64,000 nt of DNA, from NCBI RefSeq assembly GCF_958979055.1, contig NC_084890.1:24774149-24838148 (forward strand), in the 5' to 3' direction. Of this stretch, positions 44,225 to 56,149 are shown one piece after another. The notes below the pieces were generated by a model. That model did not search any database, had not been told where the DNA came from, and worked only from the letters and a program-made list of their open reading frames with translations. The first letter of the stretch is position 1, and every line of letters begins with the position of its first letter. The translations under genes were made by a program, and so were the position numbers. This stretch comes from Alnus glutinosa (taxonomy: Eukaryota > Streptophyta > Magnoliopsida > Fagales > Betulaceae).

Positions 44225-44620
44225 TAAATTCTGGACGGTTTTAAACCGTCCAGAAATGCAGAAAAACCGTCTGGAATTGATTCCAGATGGTTTTTTCTAG
44301 ACGGTTTAAAACCGTCTAGGAGAATGCGTCGCTGATTAAGTTTAGGGACGGTTTGGGGAAAACCGTCCGCAATTCCAGACGGTTTTTCTCAAACCGTCGA
44401 GCACTGTTTACAGACGGTTTGGTCAAAACCGTCTGCAATAAATTACAAACGGTTTTGACCTAAACCGTCTGGAACTTATTGCAGACGGTTTAGGTCAAAA
44501 CCGTCTGCAATTTTCCAGACGGTTTGGGCCGAAACCGTCTCTAAATTATCTGGAAAAAAAAAAAAAAATTCTGGATTGTTTGGGCCCAAACCGTCCAGAA
44601 TTTTTTTTTTTTTTTTTAAA
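44225..44620. repeat. Left subterminal box array of CACTA element B
   Basis: Direct and inverted copies of GACGGTTT...AAACCGTC at about 20-40 bp spacing, often forming palindromes such as AAACCGTCTGCAA next to TTGCAGACGGTTT. In En/Spm such boxes bind the accessory protein and are needed in cis for transposition. A short CATCCAAATCCAA-like repeat follows at 44655-44775. Confidence 0.85.
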
Positions 44621-44901
44621 TATGAATTTAATTAATAGAAAATTCCTTAATACAAAATCCTGCAACATCATCTAAATCCAAATTCATTTTCAAATCTAAA
44701 TCCAACATCCAACATCATCCAAATCCAACATCCAACATCATCCATATCCAAATCCAACATCCAAATCCAAATTAAATGGCACCAACAACAACTTGTGCAA
44801 ATTCAAATTCACACGATAACAGTCTATACGTACTAGCTTACATATCATAAGTTAAATTCAATTACAAGGACAACAAAAATCAAGTCCAAATACCTAGACA
44901 A

Positions 44902-46862
44902 CTAGACATCATCTTCTTGGTTGTTTTCTGTTGATGGTACTTTTCCCGCCATAATCATGGCTACCATACGTTTGACACTTTCCAACTCTTGCTGTTGCGC
45001 TGCATATTTAGTGTTTTGCTCTTCGCACAAATTCCTCAAGCGTTCTACCTCAGCAGACATCTCTATTTCTCTGGAAGTAGGCGCACTAGATATTGATCCT
45101 TGTTCGAAGGAATAAGAGGAGGATTTACCGGGAGTCGGCCCTAGCCCCACCCCTCGTACACGTCCGGAATGTTCCCGTCCTAGCACTTGTGCGCACGCAT
45201 CGTTGTGCGACCAATATACCGACCCCTGTGAACTTTCTCGTCCTGAAGGCGACTGATTTTCGATAATTGCCTTTATCTTCGCCTGCACAAAACATGCAAA
45301 TAAAAAATTGAATCTTTCTCAAGTGGACAAAAGGTTAAAAATATATATATATAAAAAAAAAGAAAACCTTGAACCGGAGAATAATGTTTACGTATTTATT
45401 ACGTACTTACCATAGCTTCCCCAGCCGTTACATTCATAGGGGTCCCATCTTTCTTGGTATGCGAGACAATGAACATATCGTCTCGGTTCGGGGTTTCACC
45501 TGTGTCTTCCTCCTGCAATATCATTAACATACTTAATTATAAGCTTATTATCTTACTATAGTGCTTACAAACCGTGAGTGTTTTTAATTTGTACGTACCA
45601 TTTCTCGTGCAACGCTCTTCGATCCCAGAGTATGAAGAAATGCGTTGCAGCTACGGCTCATCTTGGCCTTCAATGAATTCGCCTATAAAAATTGTAATGT
45701 TAATATGGGGATTCTTAACAAAATAAATAAGGCAATATATAAAAATACCTTATCAGCCGAAGACAACCACCTATCAACTTGCATTTCAAAGTCTTCTGAA
45801 TCAAAAATTTGCTCTGTCACCGCCCTACGAACCACAGATTCTACGGTATCTGTTTCTTGCAAATTCACACTTTTCTTGACCTCGTGCCTGAACTGCCTTC
45901 TTTTTGTTGCGAGGTCCCTCAACGTTAGTCTTTTTATGTTCACGATGTTGTGAACAGGCTCCATATAGAATTTTTTCTAAACACAAAATAAGAAGGTATA
46001 GCTTAATTGAAAATATAAGACTACAAAACTATAAATACATTTGCTAATTATGAATTGTAATAAATATGATTGATGATGACAGATATATTGCATGTTTTGG
46101 TATTCATAGGTTACCGTTAGGGTGAGCCACATCTGTTCCTTTCCTTCTGGTGGTAACTTCCTCCAGTTACCATGCAAATGGATAAAACGACCATTTCTTA
46201 CGATCTTCCCACAGATTCTTCTAAATTTCTCGCTACCCGGGCCCATTGGTTGGTGTGCGGCATTGAATTGGATCACTATCCTTTCCCCATCAGGTATGTG
46301 CCATATGTCCTTAGGACTACCAACAGTCCTAACATTCCTTCTACCCTGCTCATCTGCATATCATAAAATGGATTACGTTACACTTCTGCGTTGCTAAATT
46401 AGTATCAGATTAGCAAAGTAATTGACGATCATCAAACATAAAATAATTCATACCTATTGTGTGAACTTTTCCACCCCGTAACATACGCGGCACCCGTGAA
46501 GAACCGCTATGATGTGAAGTCTCAGGCACTGATTGTGCTGATGATCCAAATTGCTGAGAATCTACACCATCTTGTGTCTCCATAGGATCTTGTGTCGTAT
46601 CGTCTGACCCTACAATCGGTGGCTCACGTACTACATGCTGAGGATCTACGCCCATTTGTGTCTCGTTAGAGTTCTGTGTTGTATCGTCTGACCCTACAAC
46701 CGGTAACTTATGTAGTACATGTTGAGAATCTACGCTCACTTGTGTCTCGTTAGGGTCCTGTGTCGTATCGTCTGACCCTACAACCGGTCGCTCAACTGAT
46801 GTGCGGTCTAAAGGCGTCCAAAAATCATTTGCCAGTTGCAACGTCTTTTTTTTAGGGGCCAT
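44902..46862 (-). CDS. CACTA accessory transposase (TNPA-like, Ptta/En/Spm family)
   Basis: Six exons can be set from GT/AG borders: 46862-46454, 46353-46115, 45976-45749, 45682-45599, 45512-45411 and 45282-44902. Their summed length is 1,443 bp, exactly 481 codons, so the frame is open throughout and gives 480 residues. Exon 1 encodes a Lys-rich start (MAPKKK) and three copies of a 24-residue unit built on VVGSDDTTQ. Exons 2-4 encode the conserved plant En/Spm domain (RRQFRHEVKKSV, SDDFE-like EDFEMQVDRWLSS). Exon 5 has VSHTKKDGTPMN. Exon 6 has VLGREHSGRVRGVG and a Glu-rich C-terminal helix likely to form a coiled coil. By analogy it binds the subterminal boxes. Exon borders are predicted. 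Confidence 0.85.
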
Positions 46863-47048
46863 GTGTACCTGCAAACACATACAACTGTTGATCAGATTTA
46901 ACTGTAAATTAAATATACTAGAGGCATTTACAGAAACGAGTTTTTTAAAAAATTAAAAGTGGGACGACTATAAGTAAATCATTGTAAACACCATATAACC
47001 ATGATCAGATACTCTTTAATAATTTAACCATGTTTATACATACAATTA

Positions 47049-50000
47049 TTATGTTGCTACGATGGCCGGTACATTAGTACGTGCACAATCAATGTCATCA
47101 AAACCGACGTCTCCCGTCACGTTGATGTTGAAAGGCTCGTTCTCATGATAACTATCAATGTCAGCATAATCCTCACTTTCACCACTGCCAACATCGTACA
47201 CATTTCTTGGTTTTGTCCTTACAGCAACAACCCAATTTGGATTTTTGGATCCTTGACATAATACACCTGCGATACTTGATTTGGTAGTACGAACGGATCA
47301 TCAGTGATTCGCGCACCCATGTGTATTAGGTTCTTGAAATTTACAAGATCGAATCCATATTCGTCCTTTTTGTATCCCTTATTCAGTTGAATGTCGGCCC
47401 AATCGCATTTGAAAAGCACATACCGCGTCAAGTCGTAGTAAGTAACCTCAATTATTCGAGTTAGCTTACCGTAGTAGGTGGGACCATCTTCAGTGGTGAC
47501 ACACACTCCACTGTTTTGACTTTTTTTTTCTTCGTCGACATCCAAGGTACGGTATAAAACGCCATTAACCACATACCGCTTATATTCTATAGCATCGAAC
47601 ATTGGGCCTTTGGCATGAGTTACAAGTTTCTCTCCCAATTCTATTCTATCTGCCTTGTCCAACTTATCAACCTGTAATTTGGACACCTTATTTTAAAAAA
47701 TAATTCAATGTGTCTTTCATAGGTAAATAAAAGTTCAGACCAACATTTTACTTACGTATGACTTGTACCAGCTACAGAATTGGTCCCTTTGTTGCTTCTC
47801 CAATTGTTGATGTGATGTAAATTCCCTATTGTTTGATTCCATTAGCGACTCCATGTGCATCCTATACTTAAACAAAACATGTATTCGGTTACTCGAGAAT
47901 GTATTTAGATGCGTACAATACTTATTTAATAATGTAACTCATGTGCGAAATCGGAGGAAATCGTCAGAGTTGAATAAAATATATCGGTGTGCTTGCTCAA
48001 ATGTGATTTTATCAAGTTTTATCCAATTCCTCGCCCCTCTCGATTCATCTTGGTGTCTCGGAGCCTTATTGTGAACCGTTGGAGCGTTTACTAAATAGCG
48101 CGAGCAAAACGTCAACAATTCGTCCGCAAAGTAACCCTCTGCAATAGACCCTTCTGGTGCAGCCTTATTACGAACGGTACGTTTATATCTCCCAAGGCAC
48201 CTACATTTAAACTAAATCGTGAGACCAGCACATAGATTTGATATATATTAATAGGTCATTCGATTGAATATATAATTAGTGAACATAATTTTAACATTAC
48301 CTCTCAACGGGATACATCCACCTGTAGTGTACCGGTCCACCCAGTTTGCATTCACGTACTAAATGTATAATTACGTGCACCATGGATGTAAAAAAACCCG
48401 GAGGGAATATTCGTTCCAATTTGCACATAATTATGGGTATCTGATTCTCTAGACGATCTAGATCTTCCACCCGTAGTGTTTTTGAACAAATGTCTCTAAA
48501 GAACCCACATAGCTTGATTAAAGGCCTCACAACATCATCCGATAAGGTTCCTCGAAGTGCAATTGGCATGATTTGTTGCATGATTATGTGATTGTCATGA
48601 CTTTTCAAACCCCCAATAGTACATTCTTTGAGCTTGACACAACGTGACACATTTGAAGAATATCCATCTGGCACTCTAGCATCATGTAACACTTGCAGGA
48701 AGTCAGTCTTCTCTTTTTTTGTCATTGTGAAACAAGCTGCGGGGAAAAGTGTTTTGCCGTTTTCCGCAGTAAATGGATGAAGTTCTTGTCTCAATTTCAT
48801 CTTACGCAAGTCTTGACGTGCTTCGAGGTTGTCTTTAGTTTTACCACTCATGTCCAATAGCGTGCCAAGTATGTTATCAACGACATTTTTTTCGGTGTGC
48901 ATCACATCAATGTTATGTCGTAGTAATTGATCTTTCCAATAAGGCAAATCGTATAAGACACTTCGCCTCTTCCAATCAACTTCCCCAGGGGGCAGCTTCT
49001 GTCGGGTCTTTGCCCGATTAACAACACCATCTAATTGTCTCATGATCTCATCACCATCCGGGAATTCGGGAGGACCACCTAGTTCCTGCGCACCGTTGAA
49101 TTGTCTCTTGTTTCTTCTCCATGGATGATCTGGAGGTAACCATCGCCTATGCCCCATAAAGCAAAATTTTCTACCATACGTTAGCCACGTTGATTGCGTT
49201 TCATGCCTACAACAAGGACATGCTTTCCGTCCATGTGTACTCCAGCCTGACAAATCACCGTATGCCGGAAAGTCATTTATCGTCCACATCAAGGCCGAAC
49301 GCATGCTGAAATATTTTTTTGAGGTTACATCAAAAGTTTGTACCCCTACTTCCCATAGTTCCTTCAACTCACTTACAAGTGGCGTTAGGTACATATCTAT
49401 ATTCTGTCCGGGTGCACTCGGACCAGGGATAATCAAGCTTAACATAAAATACGGTTATTTCATGCACATCCAGGGAGGCAAATTGTAGGGTACTAACATT
49501 ACCGGCTAAGTACTGTGACTAGAGGACATTATCCCGAACGGATTAAAGCCATCTGACGCTAAACCTAACCTCACATTTCGCGGTTCTGATGCGAAATCTG
49601 GGTAATGTGAATCAAATGCCTTCCATGCTTCTCCATCGGCCGGATGCCTCAACACACCGTCTTTCGTACGGCCTTGAGCGTGCCACTTCATATGTGGCGA
49701 TGTATAATGTGACATAAACAACCACTGCAGCCTTGGTATCAAAGGAAACCAACGCAACACTTTGACTGCTTTTTTTTTCGAACTTTTGGTCGTTCCATCA
49801 TCATTAGTTAAGTCATCCTTCCACCTAGACTCATTGCAAACTGTACATTTGTCCAACTTTTCATTTTCCTTCCAAAACAACATACAACTGTTGTGACAAG
49901 CAGATATCTTCTTATACTCAAGGCCTAAATCCCTCAAATACTTTTTTGCCTCGTATGTGTCTTTAAGCAAACTTGCATCCGGATGCATCAACTCATTGAT

Positions 50001-50597
50001 GAATTCAAGCAACATGGAGAATGATGTATTGCTCCAACCGCCCATGCACTTAATGCTATATAAACGCACAATAGCTCCCAATTTGCTATGTTTGGTGTTT
50101 TCATGGAGTGGTGTATCGGCATCCTTTAGCAATTCTTCAAACTTATTCGCTGCCATGTTAGAGTCTTCAATTTCAGCATCCACAGATTCGGCTTCGGCTT
50201 CGGCTTCCACTAGAGACCCACCAGCTTCTTCACGAACATCGTGCATCGCGAAAACGTCATTAAGCATGTCTTGCATCCCACTGGACCCCCCATGTAGTGG
50301 AATGCTATCCACTTGAACCGTCCTAGGAGCTTCATATGTCGTCTCGTTAACAACGAGAGGGACAAGTGATTCCCCATGCATTATCCACTCAGTGTAACCC
50401 TCAATAATCCCAGCACCTGACGTTAAATGGGCATATACAACTTCACTGGACCATGATTTGCCCAACAGACACTTCTTACAGGGACACACAATGACCCCTT
50501 TTCTATTCGAATGTTCGCGTGCAAATTTCACAAACGCCATAACCCCGCGAATATACTCTCGCGAACTTCGCGGCAACTTCATCCAACTCTTGTCCAT
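47049..50597 (-). pseudogene. CACTA transposase TNP2, interrupted by two stops and a frameshift
   Basis: From ATG 50597 the product starts with the transposase-associated Cys-rich domain (MDKSWMKLPR, VCPCKKCLLG), then the transposase_21 core (GLASDGFNPFGIMSSSHST, IPGPSAPGQNIDMYLTPL, INDFPAYGDLSGW, HNIDVMHTEKNVVDNILG) and a DUF4218-type part (PPGFFTSMVHVIIHLVRECK, YRWMYPVER). Exon 1 ends at 48301, exon 2 is about 48200-47945, exon 3 is 47861-47756 and exon 4 starts at 47671 (DUF4216-type, YDLTRYVLFKCDW). Defects: TAG at 49506-49508 where Trp is usual, TAA at 49455-49457 where Gln is usual, and one A missing near 47243, after which the other frame continues to TAA at 47049. All other parts are well kept, so decay is recent. 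Confidence 0.88.
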
Positions 50598-50599
50598 AT

Positions 50600-51164
50600 T
50601 TAATTCTAACTACATCACAAAATAGTCCAAATATTTCAAGTTAAGATAATGCAAGAGTACTAATTAACCCCTACGATAGATTGGGAAAGAGATAAACACA
50701 AGACTCATACAAGAGTACTAATTTCAAGTTAAGATAATGCAAGAGTACTATTTGTTTGCTTTTGTCATTCGCTCAAGAAAAAAAGTAAATAAATAAAAAT
50801 CTAGCTTTCTAATATATTAGTTGAAACTTTTTTTGTCGATCTAATGTTTAGTTTACATAATGGAGAATTGTTGGTGTAAGAGAAGTTCAATCCATATACT
50901 CGATCTCTAACATGATTCAGTTTTATTTTTATATTTTTATCCTCATGAGCACCTCCTATTGGAAATATTGAAGAAACTAACAAAAAGAAAACTACATGGA
51001 TATTCATTCTTTATCACAATATTTTAACCTTTATTTATGTAAATTTTTACAGGGAGAGGAACTAAATAAATTAGTACAACTGTTCCGATCCCTCCAATTA
51101 AAACCGAATAGTACTAATCATGCAAGGATTTTTATTCCATTAAAGTTAGCTAATTCAATTCTCC

Positions 51165-51212
<48 letters not shown>

Positions 51213-53340
51213 CTTAGGAGCTAGCCAAATAATTCTCTTGAAAAACCTAGAGTATATATTGGAGTTCCTTATTTTGTGGAGTACTGTAAATTACTCTATA
51301 CGGCCACTGTATATATCCCTCCATCATAAAATGAAAAATAAAAAATAAAAAATTTCTCAATAATAAAAATAAAAATAAAGGGGAACATTATATATATAAC
51401 TAGAGAGAGTGGAGAAACTTTCATAGGACGAAAATCTGTCCGCTTTCTTTATCAATTAGGTGTAAACTCGGATATCCATCCATCCATCATGAAATTGGAG
51501 TCATTATATACAGTGATCTCATAAGCAATTGAAGGGAAATTTCACATAAGTTGTTACTTGCATTGACTTTTGATCAATCTTTTAACCTAATACTTAAGCA
51601 GTTGCATGTTTAACAAAGAGTGACAGAATGATGGTACGTTAGTGTTCAGATATATATCATATATGAAAGTGAAAATATTACAACATCAATTAATTAATTG
51701 TTAATTTCCACTTAGAGCCTGTTCTAGAATCTAGATATGTTTCATAAATAAATTTTTACAGGGAGAGGAACTAAAGAAACTTAATCATTCCTTCAAACTT
51801 CTCAAATAGGTTCCCCCATAAATTAATGATACCCCAAATGGGCCTAACCATATAACCATTTCCATTCTAATCTCAAAGCACTCAAAACCAAAATCAATTG
51901 AAGATCCAACACCTGTTTTAAGACCTCAATTCCATAGGAGCACAATCAATTTGAAGAAAATCAAACCGGAAAAACAAAATCTCTATATCATTTATGCTAT
52001 AGAAACACACCAGAAATGGTGGTTCTGTGTGCAGCATCAGTGTCAAGAGGCAGTTTATCCACCATGAATTGAATTTGGAGGATCTCTTAGATAAGTTGGT
52101 TTGGCTTTTGAAGAGATTCTACTGAGATGTTTCCATTGATATTTGATTGTATTGCTGGTATAAAATTAATGTGAAACAAATCTTTGGACATCATTGATTT
52201 CCAGAGGATTCCTTATTTACCACATAAGAAAGTTTTGAGATTTCATTTAACATTTAGCCACTAAGTACTCTATAGACAATAAAATTCCTAGAGCAATTTT
52301 GGACTAGTGATAAGTGGTTAGAAGTTAAGTTACCAAAACAGTTAGTATGGTTAGGCCTTCCATATATGGCATGTACAAGGGCAAATCAAAATTTCAGATC
52401 ATCTATTGGAGTAAGAAGTTTATGGGAATGAGATATTTGACATCTGTAAGTTCATTTTGATGAAAGTGATATTTGAGTTTTAGGTAGTCTAATCTATTCT
52501 CGTAGGCATATATATGTTTAATGCAGCCGATTTGTTCTTCAAGCATATATAATCATTTTGATAAAATACTAGTTCAGCCATGTGTTTCCATATTTGATTT
52601 ATATGACATAATTGATGGTCTGAACTTACATTTAACAGCCTGGAAAAGGCTCGCCTGATTTTGTACTTGTTCTAACAAAAAGTAGTAAGTAACCATTTCC
52701 ATTCTAATCTTAAAGCACTCAAAACCAAAATCAATTGAAGATCCAACACCTGTTTTAAGACCTCAATTCCATAGGAGCACAATCAATTTGAAGAAAATCA
52801 AACCGGAAAAACAAAATCTCTATATCATTTATGCTAAAAGGCCTAACCACAATATTCCTTCAAATAACACCAATACAAATTAAATCAAGCAGAATAAACA
52901 TCATAATGTAAAATAACGGACTTAAAAACATAGACAATATTATTCAAGTTGACAAAAATAAATCCATTTCAACACATATATCATACGGCCAACCCCCAAA
53001 AATTACCAAACTTGAGCATCAAAGGGCCAATCGGCCATTCACAACCTAGAACCAAAACCCAATCGGTTTGAACCAAAGAGGACCCAATCCATTCAACAGA
53101 AATCAAAGAGGGAGAGAGTGGATGATTTTTAACACGAAGTTGAAAGGAAAAAAAACCAACCTTTAAATCGGAGAGAGCGCCGGCAGAGGGAGAAAGCGCC
53201 GGCAGAGGGAGAGAGCGCCGGAGAAGGGAGAGAGTGCTGGCGGCAGCGGGGTATGAGAGACTCTGAGAGGGAGTGGATGAACTTTAATTTCAGCTGGAGA
53301 ACGTACGTGCAGATCGATTCGAGGGTCCTGTGCGTTTTTT
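50600..53340. other. Non-coding 5' region of CACTA element B
   Basis: No gene is recognised. A 145-bp direct repeat is present at about 51855-52008 and 52691-52838 (AACCATTTCCATTCTAATCT onward), and a shorter one (TTTTTACAGGGAGAGGAACT) at 51045 and 51756. A TA dinucleotide run occupies 51170-51210. The GGAGAGAGCGCCGG repeat at 53170-53230 lies next to the right subterminal array. This region probably holds the promoter of TNP2 and, possibly, 5' untranslated exons. Confidence 0.6.
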
Positions 53341-53690
53341 CCCCATTTAGATCTAGGGCTTCGACGGTTTGAGAAAACCGTCCGGAATTAGTAATTCCGG
53401 ACGGTTTTCTCAAACCGTCTATAAATAGTATAGACGGTTTTTAAAAAACCGTCCGGAATTAGAAAATTCTGGACGGTTCTAATTCCGGACGGTTATTTAA
53501 AAACCGTCTATACTATTTATAGACGGTTTTAAAAAAAACCGTCTATACTATTTAAGGACGGTTTTAGTAAACCGTCTGTATATCTTTTTTCCCGACAGTT
53601 TTACCAAAAAACGTCCAGATTTTTTTTTATAGACGGTTTTTTAAACCGTCTATAAAAAAACCGTCAATAATTCCCCTTTTTTTTGTAGTG
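53340..53690. repeat. Right subterminal box array of CACTA element B
   Basis: Direct and inverted GACGGTTTT/AAAACCGTC boxes, many paired as hairpins (for example GACGGTTATTTAAAAACCGTC at about 53487), up to the terminal TTTTTTTTGTAGTG. Confidence 0.85.
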
Positions 53691-54240
53691 TTTATATAAA
53701 ATATTCATCTCAGTTGGTCCGCACCTTTATTTTTTATAATGATAAATGATACCAAAATGTCATTATCTGACTAGTTATATGCTAAAAAATAAAATAAAAG
53801 ATAAAATAAAAGGTCAGAATCTAGACAGCCGACACCATACGGTTCCAAGCCAAGTGAACCAGGATAATGAACAGGATAATGACTTTGCTATATATATATC
53901 ATTAGTGAACCAGGATAATGACTTTACTATATATCATTCCAAGAAATGATAATGACTGTACTATATATCATTACAATATACAGGAGTGCGAAGGAACTGA
54001 GTTACGAGGTACTTTCGAATCAATATTATTTAGAGGCTATGAAGTCTAAAGAGACCTCTTTCAATTTAGTCTACAAAAATATCGTATATCATTTTGTTTG
54101 TGAGAAGCGCATATTTGTGTTTTTTTTAATTTAAATATGAAATTTCATTGATTGAAATCTCAGATTTAATTATAGCTAGTTTTCCGACCCCGGTACGGCG
54201 GCACAGTAGAGTTGGTGTACATGTTGAAAAAGGACGTACG
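53691..54240. repeat. Right half of split MITE and duplicated TYDC upstream DNA
   Basis: It continues the MITE broken at 44207 and then matches 10020-10640 (ACAGCCGACACCATACGGTT, GATAATGACTTTACTATATA, GTTTGTGAGAAGCGCAT). No gene. Confidence 0.7.
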
Positions 54241-54249
54241 TGTGTGTAT

Positions 54250-55182
54250 CGGGTAGCCTCCCCTTCCCTGCCATGCCAGCTTTGGGCTTTAAGGCTTGTG
54301 AAGCACATGTTTTGGTCCCCCACTAGTTGTACGGCCCAATAAAGTTTTACAAAAAAAAAAAAGAGTCATTCAACATGGAAGAACAGGAATGTTACTGCTA
54401 CGAGCATCTCTAATTTAGTTATTCAATATATATATATATATATATATAAAAGATGATGAATAAATCAATTGATGTGATTTAGGAGCACTAGGAGTAGTTT
54501 TTCTTACACATTTTTTTTTAATTTAATGAACTAAATTACTTTTTAGTTCTCTATTTAAATATATTCCACAATAATTTTTATTATCTCCTCCTTATAGCAT
54601 TTAAATATTTTTTAAACTAAATGCTATGAGAAAGAAAAAAGAAGGATAAATTATTTAAATATTGTTTCAAATAAATGCTAGAGGAATGAGAAAGAAAAGA
54701 CAAATTTTTTATATTAAAATAATGTTAAGGGAATCACTTTTACTTCCTTATATCTAAGATATAACTTTTGGTTTCCTTGGTAGTTCTTTAGTTTAGGGAA
54801 CAATAAAAAAATCTGATTCAATGGAAATTTTACGAGTTTCTCTATATATAAGGAAAGGAATGAGATTTAAGGAAGCTTTTGTTAGTGCTCTAAAATGTAT
54901 GTTTTTAACAAAAGGGGAATGTTTGGTAAATAGTTTTTAGACTTCGAGTAAGTGTTTTTATAATTTTCTCTAGTCCAAAGAAATTATTCATCGAAATAAT
55001 GAGTCACCATTGATATCGATACATTTGAGATTGCCAAATGTTCGGAAGTTCCTCCATTCAATCCTTTTCCTTTTTCTTGTTGCTGGATAATCTTGATCAT
55101 ATATATGTATAAGCTCTTTGACACTCTCTCCCTTAGAAGCTAATTTTTACGAGTAAGTTCTACTTAAAATCTGTATCAAGCT

Positions 55183-55213
<31 letters not shown>

Positions 55214-55569
55214 GGTGTATGATTCAGTGTATGATTAGTACTTGAATTTAGAAATAATACAGAAATGGAATAAGAAAGAGTCCACTTCAAATTCACACTT
55301 TCAATTCGACTAAAGATATTGTTTTCAAATATATCATTTGTTAAAATTTGAAAAAAGTGTCTCCTTTCGATAAATAAATGCACAAAAGCATCCTTCTAAT
55401 TAAGTAATGAATATTATTAGGATTTTGAAAGTAAAGAACTCTCTACATTCCTAGCTAGATCAAGCCCAAAGAAAAAGATCTTAATTAAAACTCCCGATGG
55501 CAGTACTGTGAATTTTCAGGCGGGGTTGACGTGTAGTGGCAGCAACAACATTGACGTGCATGGACTGCT

Positions 55570-55605
<36 letters not shown>

Positions 55606-55950
55606 GGGAGGAGGGCGCGGGACATGCAAAATGTTCCGATCCCTCCCCAAATATTTATTAAGTAACGACAACACTTTTTCAAAAAAATTATGTCGTTTGG
55701 AACCAAAATAGCGTAATGTTTTTTAACAAAATGTCCTTAAAATTTATGTCATTTAGTAATAATAATTAGTTTACGTTGTTTTCTAAAACGGCACAAACTA
55801 AAACAACACAAATTGCCGTTTTTTTTTTTTAATGCACGCACATTCCCAAGCTCAAGGCTTATGTGGGAACACGATTATCATCTTCAATTAGGAAATAGTC
55901 TTGCAATTAGGTCTTCCATTTTTAGAATATTGACACTTAAATTGTATATA
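54250..55950. repeat. Duplicated intergenic block (matches 15540-16770)
   Basis: Similar to 15540-16770 but without the hAT MITE, and with extra AT-rich DNA at 54560-54950. It includes a T run (55183-55214) and a GA repeat (55570-55600). No gene. Confidence 0.75.
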
Positions 55951-55958
55951 ATGCCTAA

Positions 55959-56140
55959 GAGAAATGATTCCTACACTCATTTCTCACAACAGCCCCACAA
56001 CAAGCTGATGTGGCGGATAATATTTTATTATTTTTTTTGTTTTCTTTTGTTTTCTTTTTGTAAAAAAATAATAAAATATTACCAGCCACGTCAGCTTGTT
56101 GTGGGGCTGTTGTAAAAAATGAGTGTAAGGATCACTTCTC
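55959..56140. mobile_element. Foldback MITE with 9-bp duplication (Mutator-type), 182 bp
   Basis: AATGCCTAA flanks it (55950-55958 and 56141-56149). The two arms of about 65 bp are near-perfect inverted copies (CACAACAGCCCCACAACAAG and its complement), separated by a T-rich loop. A 9-bp duplication is typical of Mutator-like elements. Confidence 0.82.
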
Positions 56141-56149
56141 AATGCCTAA

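Larger units (their letters stand above)
44208..53690 (-). mobile_element. Full-length CACTA (En/Spm) element B, 9.5 kb
   Basis: It begins CACTACAAAAAAAAACG and ends TTTTTTTTGTAGTG, with TTT on both sides (44205-44207 and 53691-53693). The uninterrupted target is visible at about 10005-10022. Both ends carry dense inverted GACGGTTT/AAACCGTC boxes (44231-44610 and 53355-53670). Inside, on the minus strand, are a TNP2-type transposase gene (47049-50597) and an accessory gene (44902-46862), the two-gene layout of En/Spm. The region 50600-53330 upstream of TNP2 is non-coding. Since TNP2 carries stop codons, this copy is probably not autonomous now, though its ends are intact. Confidence 0.93.

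Noticed and set aside
44225-44620. Regularly spaced palindromic repeats that resemble a CRISPR array
   Set aside because: Spacing and orientation vary, repeats are inverted as well as direct, and they lie at a CACTA end in a plant genome. They are subterminal transposase-binding boxes.
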